A stretch of 5,172 bases of DNA from Oscillospiraceae bacterium. GTDB lineage: Bacteria; Bacillota_A; Clostridia; Oscillospirales; Oscillospiraceae. Position numbers and translations under genes: made by a program. Positions 1-4,309 of the stretch are shown here, in pieces; the stretch's first letter is position 1; each line of letters begins with the position of its first letter. Location: contig JAGAFT010000006.1 in NCBI GenBank assembly GCA_017627975.1, forward strand, positions 1 to 5,172, read 5' to 3'. Under the pieces are notes generated by a model. It was not told the origin of the DNA and searched no databases. It was given only the letters and a program-made list of their open reading frames with translations.

Positions 1-314
1 GCATCTTTCAGAACCGCATCCCAGCCGGTGGTCTCAGCAGCAGAGATCAGGAGGTAATCAACACCGTCGGTGATGAACTGGCGCGCAGCGCTGAGCTGCT
101 CATCGTTCTTGATGCTGTAATAGAAGCTGGCGTCATAGCCGTTCTCCTTGGTGAAGACAGCGGCGAAGTCGTTGACGTTGGCTTCACGGTAACCGGATTC
201 GGAAGGCGGGTTGTTGATGACGCCGACCGTGATCAGATCGTCTGCGGCGAAGGCCATCGGCATAAGCGACAGGCAGAGCATCAGTACCAGAGCGATAGCA
301 ATTACTTTTTTCAT
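1..314 (-). CDS. Sugar ABC transporter substrate-binding protein, YtfQ/RbsB-like (N-terminal part; C-terminus off left edge)
   Basis: The extracytoplasmic binding protein of a sugar ABC importer, by family. The reading frame is open from the ATG at 314 to the window edge, giving 104 codons of a protein normally about 310-350 residues long. Residues 1-23 are a signal peptide (MKK start, hydrophobic core, AFA before the likely cut), followed by the mature start ADDLITVGV. Family marks are SESGYREAN, an EQLSAARQFI helix, GVDYLLIS and TGWDAVL; these line up with VGFSQ.GSES, QENQ..AIR.FI, VDYIVLAP and SGWEDVL of the lipoprotein at 1899-2888, so the two are paralogues. The ATG at 314 is preferred over an in-frame ATG at 320 because AAGGAG (327-322) lies 7 nt before the first but only 1 nt before the second. 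The core's only cysteine (LMLC) is a poor lipobox, so the protein seems to be secreted without a lipid anchor. The permease and ATPase genes should follow to the left. Substrate is not determined; galactofuranose, arabinose or a related sugar is a family-level guess. Confidence 0.9.
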   Translation of the reverse strand, partial: MKKVIAIALVLMLCLSLMPMAFAADDLITVGVINNPPSESGYREANVNDFAAVFTKENGYDASFYYSIKNDEQLSAARQFITDGVDYLLISAAETTGWDAVLKD

Positions 315-321
315 GTTCATT

Positions 322-327
322 CTCCTT
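322..327 (-). promoter_or_regulatory. Ribosome binding site deciding the start of the binding-protein gene
   Basis: On the minus strand this reads AAGGAG, 7 nt ahead of the ATG at 314. The alternative ATG at 320 would sit almost on top of it, so 314 is the better start. Confidence 0.8.
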
Positions 328-366
328 ATTCCATATTTTTTGTGGGCAACTGTACCCGCTGGCATA

Positions 367-395
367 ATAAAACCACGAAAAAGCCGCTCCGTCAA
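367..395 (-). promoter_or_regulatory. Candidate sigma-A promoter for the binding-protein operon (proximal, P2)
   Basis: Minus-strand TTGACG (395-390, 5 of 6 to the -35 consensus), a 17-nt spacer, then TTTTAT (372-367, 4 of 6 to the -10 consensus). Transcription would start near 360 and give a leader of about 46 nt. If this is the real promoter, the inverted repeat at 425-448 lies roughly 65-90 bp upstream of the start, where an activator rather than a simple repressor would be expected. Confidence 0.4.
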
Positions 396-424
396 CTGCC
401 TGGAGGGCACAGAGAACGAAATCG

Positions 425-448
425 TAAAGTTGAATAAATACAACTTTA
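425..448. promoter_or_regulatory. Candidate operator: 8+8 bp perfect inverted repeat
   Basis: Arms TAAAGTTG (425-432) and CAACTTTA (441-448) are exact reverse complements with an 8-nt AT-only spacer, itself partly symmetric (AAT..ATA), so nearly the whole 24 bp is palindromic. It overlaps the -10 region of distal promoter P1. The TTG...CAA core recalls the AraR operator of Bacillus subtilis (TTGTACGTACAA core), but the spacing between TTG and CAA is 8 rather than 6 nt. It may bind the AraR-like protein encoded at 828 or the AraC-type response regulator encoded at 4281; the sequence does not decide between them. Confidence 0.6.
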
Positions 449-474
449 TAAGGTAGGATGAAGAATAAGTACAA
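445..474 (-). promoter_or_regulatory. Candidate sigma-A promoter for the binding-protein operon (distal, P1)
   Basis: Minus-strand TTGTAC (474-469) and TATAAA (450-445) separated by 18 nt, or TTATAA (451-446) at 17 nt. A run of seven A on the minus strand (500-494) lies upstream and could act as an UP element. The predicted leader is about 125 nt. Both promoter boxes fall inside the paired repeats at 425-448 and 463-478, the usual layout for repression. Either P1 or P2 may be the one used. Confidence 0.4.
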
Positions 475-478
475 CTTT
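463..478. promoter_or_regulatory. Second copy of the operator half-site (direct repeat)
   Basis: GAATAAGTACAACTTT here matches GAATAAATACAACTTT at 432-447 with one difference in 16. The copies are 31 bp apart start to start, about three helical turns, so both would face the same side of the DNA. The left arm of the palindrome is not conserved here (3 of 8), so this is a half-site. On the minus strand it contains TTGTAC, the -35 of P1. Confidence 0.5.
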
Positions 479-480
479 CC

Positions 481-682
481 GGCGAGAAGCAGATTTTTTT
501 CCGATTTAGGAGAAAAATGTTCAAAATTTTCCGCCCGGGTTTCCAGTTTCCGGCGTTCCGGCGTACAGCATTTTGCCCAAAGCGCAGGCAAAAGACCCAA
601 AAAATATCGTCCTTCGAAAAAAAGTCCTTTGGAAAACCGTCATCCGTAGGATATCGTTTATCGGTTTTATTTGCCGCAGAAG
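481..682. other. Central part of the divergent intergenic region, no gene recognised
   Basis: The full gap between the divergent starts is 513 bp and this part holds no convincing gene. What can be seen: a T7 run at 494-500; a tandem 8-bp repeat TTCCGGCG at 548-555 and 556-563; a perfect 7-bp inverted repeat TTTTGCC (571-577) / GGCAAAA (587-593) with a 9-nt loop and no T-tail; and an imperfect direct repeat GTCCTTcGaAAAA / GTCCTTtGGAAAA around 609-636. An ATG at 517 follows AGGAG, but its 83-codon frame has an unnatural Phe/Arg/Ser-rich composition. Confidence 0.5.
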
Positions 683-715
683 GAATCTCTCCCCGCCTCC
701 GGCAGGGAGAGATTC
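683..715. repeat. Large perfect inverted repeat (hairpin), function unknown
   Basis: Arms GAATCTCTCCC (683-693) and GGGAGAGATTC (705-715) pair over 11 bp. Inside, after a C/A mismatch, GCC (695-697) pairs with GGC (701-703) around a TCC loop. Neither strand has a U-tract after the stem, and no recognised gene ends nearby on either strand, so it is not a canonical intrinsic terminator. It lies about 30 bp upstream of the -35 of the regulator promoter, so it would not be in that transcript. It could be a protein-binding palindrome, a transcription barrier between divergent units, the end of an unrecognised small RNA, or a dispersed repeat element. Confidence 0.65.
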
Positions 716-745
716 GGGCATCCATTTCGTCATCACAAATTGAAC

Positions 746-774
746 GTGACGCGAACTTCAGGATATGATACAAT
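746..774 (+). promoter_or_regulatory. Promoter of the AraR-family regulator gene (extended -10)
   Basis: The extended -10 TGATACAAT (766-774, with TACAAT 5 of 6 to consensus) is preceded at 17 nt by GTGACG (746-751, 4 of 6). Transcription would start near 781, giving a leader of about 47 nt. An overlapping alternative is TTGAAC (740-745) with TATGAT (764-769) at 18 nt. Confidence 0.55.
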
Positions 775-814
775 AAAATCAGAAAAACGGCAGACCGCAC
801 AGATCGGGAAGCAG

Positions 815-820
815 AGGAGG
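815..820 (+). promoter_or_regulatory. Ribosome binding site of the regulator gene
   Basis: A perfect AGGAGG lies 7 nt before the ATG at 828 and fixes that start. Confidence 0.85.
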
Positions 821-827
821 CGGGAAC

Positions 828-1892
828 ATGAGAAACAGATATGTCCTTCTGGCAAAGGACCTGAGAGGGCTGTGGACACAGCTGCACCGCGCCGGAAGCA
901 CAAAATTCCCGAGTGAAGCAGAACTCTCTGCCCGTTACGGATACAGCCGACAGACCGTCCGAAAAGCACTTGATGTGCTGGAGCAGGAAGGATCCATCGT
1001 CCGAATCCGCGGCAGCGGAACCTATCTCTCCGCAGACGGACAGGGGAGAACGGGAAAGGTGGCGGTGATCACGGCCTATACCGAGGAGTACCTCTACCCG
1101 CAGCTGCTGAGGGATATCGGGGCGGAGCTTTCGCGTGCCGGTTATGAGATGCAGCGCTTCTGCAGCGGCAACCGGGTTCTCCGGGAGCGGGAAATCCTTC
1201 AGCAGCTGATACAGAGCTCTCCGGAGGGCATTCTGCTGGAGGGGGCGAAGACGGCTCTTCCAAGCCCGAATCTGGATCTGCTGCGGCAGCTGGATCAGAA
1301 GGGGGTCCCGATTGTCTATCTGCATGCGCCGCTTCCGGTGCCGGAAAACGCCGCCTATGTTCTGGATGACAACGAGGGGGGTGCCCGGATGCTGGTGCGG
1401 CATCTCCTGAACAGAGGACATCAGCGGATTGCAGGGATCTTCAAAAGTGACGACCGTCAGGGGATCGAACGCTACCGGGGGTATCTATCGGAACTTCTGG
1501 ATGCCGGGCAGACGGTTCCGGAGGAGAGCATTCTATGGTATGATACAGACGACCGGGACCGGCTTATGAACGGACAGTATAACCGGCTTGACCGCTTTGT
1601 CCACTTAAGGCTTACAGGCTGCACCGCAGTCGTATGCTATAACGATGAGATCGCCTATGCGCTCATCCGTACCCTGCTGGCGTCCGGAAGCCGGGTGCCG
1701 GAGGACTGTGCCGTGGTCAGCTTTGACAATTCTCACTATTGTTCGCTCAGTCCGGTGTCCATTACCTCGCTTGCCCATGAGCGGCATCAGATGGGGACCA
1801 CTGCGGCACGCATGCTGATTCGCCTGATGCGGGGCAACAATGCCCGCGGGGTCAGGCTTTCCTGGACCCTGCGGGCAAGATACAGCGGGTGA
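828..1892 (+). CDS. araR: AraR-family transcriptional repressor (GntR winged helix plus LacI-type sugar-binding domain)
   Basis: A cytoplasmic sugar-responsive DNA-binding regulator of 354 residues, close to the 362 of Bacillus subtilis AraR. Residues about 1-70 form a GntR winged helix-turn-helix: FPSEAELSARYGYSRQTVRKAL, then the wing IVRIRGSGTYLS. Residues about 77-350 form a periplasmic-binding-protein-like effector domain with AraR hallmarks: DDNEGG (180-185), HLLNRGHQRIAGIFKSDDRQG, CYNDEIA (270-276) and VPEDCAVVSFDNSHY. In known AraR proteins arabinose binding to this domain releases the operator. The gene diverges from the binding-protein gene at the left edge and converges on the sensor operon with 6 bp between stops. 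It has its own extended -10 promoter and AGGAGG. It probably represses the left-edge operon through the sites at 425-478. The family is clear; arabinose as effector is inferred and another pentose or galactose-like sugar is possible. Confidence 0.9.
   Translation: MRNRYVLLAKDLRGLWTQLHRAGSTKFPSEAELSARYGYSRQTVRKALDVLEQEGSIVRIRGSGTYLSADGQGRTGKVAVITAYTEEYLYPQLLRDIGAELSRAGYEMQRFCSGNRVLREREILQQLIQSSPEGILLEGAKTALPSPNLDLLRQLDQKGVPIVYLHAPLPVPENAAYVLDDNEGGARMLVRHLLNRGHQRIAGIFKSDDRQGIERYRGYLSELLDAGQTVPEESILWYDTDDRDRLMNGQYNRLDRFVHLRLTGCTAVVCYNDEIAYALIRTLLASGSRVPEDCAVVSFDNSHYCSLSPVSITSLAHERHQMGTTAARMLIRLMRGNNARGVRLSWTLRARYSG
1842..1876 (-). terminator. Strong hairpin inside the araR 3' end, candidate terminator of the sensor operon
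   Basis: GCCCGC (1842-1847) pairs with GCGGGC (1871-1876); a G-T wobble, GGGTC/GACCC, a one-base bulge and AGG/CCT continue the stem to a 4-nt loop (1857-1860). On the minus strand the stem begins 22 nt after the lipoprotein stop and is followed by ATTGTTG, a weak U-rich tail. Position suits a terminator for the minus-strand operon, while the poor tail argues against a classical one. It also lies within codons of the converging regulator gene. Confidence 0.45.
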
Positions 1893-1915
1893 GAAGATTC
1901 AGTATTCCCGCTTTT
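1884..1915 (+). terminator. Weak candidate terminator of the regulator gene
   Basis: AGCGGG (1884-1889) can pair with CCCGCT (1907-1912), followed by a short run ending TTTT (1912-1915). The stem spans the regulator stop codon and enters the 3' end of the converging lipoprotein gene. The loop of 17 nt and the short T-run make it weak. Confidence 0.3.
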
Positions 1916-2888
1916 GGAGGATGTCTTCTGTCAGTGTGTCGGCGCTGAAAAGCGTTTCTTTCACAAAATTCTGTTTTTCGGGCTGCTCTCCGTTCTCCAT
2001 CTGTCGGATCAGATCGGCTACGCGGGGACCGTGGAGGGGGTTGCATTCCATACAGGCGTTGATTTTTCCTTCCAGACAGAGCTGCAGGGCATGCTGCGCC
2101 GCATCAAAGGAGAGCAGCATGATCTGACCGTCCGTACCGTAGGAAAGGCCGACTTCATCGAGAGCGCGCATCGCCCCAAAGCTCATGTTGTCGTTCTCAC
2201 TGTAGATGACATCGATGTCCTGATCGGTTTTCAGAAAATCCCGCACGAGCTCATAGCTCTTTGCTTCCGTATATTCTCCGGGCAGAATCCCAGCGATTTC
2301 CCATTCCGGATGCAGCCGCACCGCGCTTTCCAGAGCCGCCGTGCGGCCTATTTGCGCCGTGGCGCCGTCTGTGCCGCGTATATGCAGGATCCGGAGCGGT
2401 TCACCGTCCCGGCCGCGGCGGACAAGCTCCTCTTCCAGCCACTGAACGACCGTCTCCCCCTCCGCGCGAAAGTCCGAGCCGACCCAGCAGGAATACAGGT
2501 CCTTATCCTCCGTGGAAATCTGCCGGTCCACGATGATGACGGGGATCTCCGCCTCCCTGGCCTCCTGGAGGACATCTTCCCAGCCGGATTCCATGATCGG
2601 GGCGAGGACGATGTAATCGACTTCTTCCTGGATGAAATTGCGGATGGCCAGAAGCTGGTTCTCCTGCTTCTGCTTGGCATTGTCAAACAGCAGTTCGAAT
2701 CCGTTCTGCTCGGAAAGCGCCGCGGTCATGGACTTGGTATTCGCCGCACGCCAGTCCGATTCAGAGCCCAGCTGGGAGAAGCCGACCCGGATCAGACGGT
2801 CCTCTTCCGTGCCGGAGACGCGTCCGCAGGCACACAGCAGGAAAAGCAGCAGGATAAAGAATCCCGGGAATAATTTGCGTTTTTTCAT
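1899..2888 (-). CDS. YtfQ-like sugar-binding lipoprotein, probable sensory partner of the histidine kinase
   Basis: A 329-residue membrane-anchored extracytoplasmic sugar-binding protein of the type 1 periplasmic binding fold. The signal is lipoprotein-type: basic MKKRK, hydrophobic residues 6-18 and lipobox LCAC with Cys21 as the lipidated residue. Family motifs run in order: VGFSQLGSESDWRAAN (35-50), QKQENQLLAIRNFI (73-86), VDYIVLAP (90-97), SGWEDVL (101-107), IPVIIVDRQI (115-124), WVGSDFRAEGE (135-145), GTDGATAQIGR (172-182), SENDNMSFGA (230-239) and ECNPLHGP (281-288), a strong match to the YtfQ galactofuranose-binding group. The gene's ATG overlaps the kinase stop as ATGA, with GGAGGT (2900-2895) 6 nt upstream. 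No permease or ATPase lies beside it, and it is the last gene of a sensor operon. It is therefore more likely a sugar-presenting subunit for the kinase than a transport protein. Transport use with a remote permease cannot be excluded. Confidence 0.88.
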   Translation of the reverse strand: MKKRKLFPGFFILLLFLLCACGRVSGTEEDRLIRVGFSQLGSESDWRAANTKSMTAALSEQNGFELLFDNAKQKQENQLLAIRNFIQEEVDYIVLAPIMESGWEDVLQEAREAEIPVIIVDRQISTEDKDLYSCWVGSDFRAEGETVVQWLEEELVRRGRDGEPLRILHIRGTDGATAQIGRTAALESAVRLHPEWEIAGILPGEYTEAKSYELVRDFLKTDQDIDVIYSENDNMSFGAMRALDEVGLSYGTDGQIMLLSFDAAQHALQLCLEGKINACMECNPLHGPRVADLIRQMENGEQPEKQNFVKETLFSADTLTEDILQKREY

Positions 2889-4309
2889 GCGGACACCTCC
2901 GTCTGATAGGGGATGCGGATCGTGATCTCCGTGCCCCGGTTCTCTGTGCTCTCGATGTCAAAGCCCAGGTCGCTTCCGAACATCAGCCGGAGGCGTTTGT
3001 AGGAGGCTTTCATGCCAAAGCCGCTGCCTTCGTCCTGCTCCAGGGATTCCCGGAGCTCCTGAAGCGCTTCCGGACCCATCCCGATCCCGCTGTCGGCAAC
3101 CTTCAGAACTACATGGCCGCCGTCCCGGCTGCTGCTGATGGTGATGCGGCTGATCCCCCGTTTTGGCTTGATCCCGTGATAGATGGCGTTCTCCACCAGC
3201 GGCTGCAGGGTCATCTTAGGGATCAGGCAGCGATCAAGAGAGGGATCGGTCAGAAAATCATAGGCGAGAATGTCCTTATAGCGGACCTGCTGAATCTCCA
3301 GATAGCTCCGGACGTGCTGAATCTCTTCACTCAGGGGGATAATGTCCTTGCCGTTGGAGAGGAAGGAGCGGAAATAGGTCGAGAGACTCGAGACCATCTC
3401 GATGGCCTGTTCATTCTTCCCGGTTTCGATCAGCCAGACAATCGCGTCCAGGGTGTTGTAAAGGAAATGCGGGTTGATCTGCGCCTGAATGAGAGCCAGC
3501 TCCATGCTGCGCAGCCGGATCTGTTCCTGGCGGTTCAGCTCCATCTGATCATTCAGACGGGTAACCATCTCTTCCAGACCTGTACCGAGCGCCTGGAGCT
3601 TGCTGTCCTCCGCCGGCACGGGTGCCCGGGGAGAGAGATCTCCTTCACCGATTTCGATTACCCGCTGATACAGGCCGTCAATCGGCTGGGAGATGCTGCC
3701 GCTGATGCGGAAGCTTCTGCGCAGCGAGTGAACAATGACCAGGATTGTGACGCCCAAGGCGAGGATCATATCCACCGAGAGCCAGAGGTTCTGCCTGGTG
3801 CGGATGGCAGCCAGCTCTCCGGCTTCGTGGTAGAGATAATTGTAGATATATTTCTGGATCAGCTCCGTAATGACATAGATATTGGACTCCAGCTGGTGCA
3901 TACGCAGATCGTAGCCGTCCGTAGATTCAATCTCCTGAATGCAGCGCCGCAGATTCTCACAGAGGTCCAGAACGCTGTTTGCGGCACGGTAGCTCTCCCG
4001 GCTGTGCGTGTTTTCCAGCAGCGCGGTCGCGAGCTGCTCTGCCGCCTGAACCTCTTCCCAGGGCAGCTGCTCGTCGCTGCCGGTCACAAAGAGGTACATC
4101 TTCAGATCGACTTCGTCCTTGAAGTTCTGGTTGAACTGGGAGGCGGTGGAGATGTTCCGGCTGACCTGCGAGAGGGAGAGACTGGAGATCAGGAGAACAA
4201 GCAGCAGAAAAACGGAGAGCAGGCACAGCGGAACGGCCAGATGCAGAATCAGATCCCGCAGTCTGGACGAAATGGAAGTCCTATCGGTCTGTTTCCCGAT
4301 TCCGCTCAT
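2885..4309 (-). CDS. Sensor histidine kinase, YesM/LytS-like (His_kinase/HATPase_c) with HAMP domain
   Basis: A membrane sensor kinase of 474 residues that autophosphorylates and passes phosphate to the adjacent response regulator. Transmembrane segment 1 is about residues 21-45, an outside loop of about 130 mostly helical residues follows, and transmembrane segment 2 is about 175-195. A HAMP linker (about 197-250) and short coiled coil lead to the His_kinase core QAQINPHFLYNTLD with phospho-acceptor His281. The ATPase domain shows the N box LQPLVENAIYHGI (Asn374), G1 box DSGIGM (406-411) and G2 box GSGFGM (428-433). The ATG at 4309 is chosen over an upstream in-frame ATG at 4411 because GGGAGA (4323-4318) is 8 nt before it and the extra 34 residues are basic and fit no part of the family. 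It overlaps the regulator gene by 29 bp and the lipoprotein gene by 4 bp. All catalytic residues appear intact. The helical outside loop, which resembles no known small-molecule pocket that I can see, fits docking of a binding protein. Confidence 0.92.
   Translation of the reverse strand: MSGIGKQTDRTSISSRLRDLILHLAVPLCLLSVFLLLVLLISSLSLSQVSRNISTASQFNQNFKDEVDLKMYLFVTGSDEQLPWEEVQAAEQLATALLENTHSRESYRAANSVLDLCENLRRCIQEIESTDGYDLRMHQLESNIYVITELIQKYIYNYLYHEAGELAAIRTRQNLWLSVDMILALGVTILVIVHSLRRSFRISGSISQPIDGLYQRVIEIGEGDLSPRAPVPAEDSKLQALGTGLEEMVTRLNDQMELNRQEQIRLRSMELALIQAQINPHFLYNTLDAIVWLIETGKNEQAIEMVSSLSTYFRSFLSNGKDIIPLSEEIQHVRSYLEIQQVRYKDILAYDFLTDPSLDRCLIPKMTLQPLVENAIYHGIKPKRGISRITISSSRDGGHVVLKVADSGIGMGPEALQELRESLEQDEGSGFGMKASYKRLRLMFGSDLGFDIESTENRGTEITIRIPYQTEVSA
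2895..2900 (-). promoter_or_regulatory. Ribosome binding site of the lipoprotein gene, inside the kinase 3' end
   Basis: GGAGGT on the minus strand, 6 nt before the ATG at 2888, lies in the last codons of the kinase gene. With the ATGA stop/start overlap it indicates coupled translation at a good rate. Confidence 0.75.

Noticed and set aside
571..593. 7-bp inverted repeat TTTTGCC/GGCAAAA as a terminator
   Set aside because: No T-run follows the stem on either strand and no gene ends nearby.
458..649. Plus-strand 63-codon frame starting inside the operator region
   Set aside because: The AGG-like sequence touches the ATG with no spacing, and the start lies within the paired repeats; the product is low-complexity and basic.
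735..760. Possible degenerate copy of the operator (ACAAATTG / GAACTTCA) over the regulator promoter, suggesting autoregulation
   Set aside because: The arms match the palindrome at only 5 and 6 of 8 positions, the spacer is 10 rather than 8 nt, and symmetry is poor; not distinguishable from chance.
517..768. Plus-strand 83-codon frame in the intergenic region with AGGAG upstream of its ATG
   Set aside because: The composition is Phe/Arg/Ser-rich with no domain, the frame runs through the 683-715 hairpin and over the regulator promoter, and no promoter suits it well.
1914..2873. Plus-strand open frame of 319 codons opposite the lipoprotein gene
   Set aside because: Same reason: the opposite strand encodes a clear YtfQ-like protein, and this frame has no recognisable domain or ribosome binding site.
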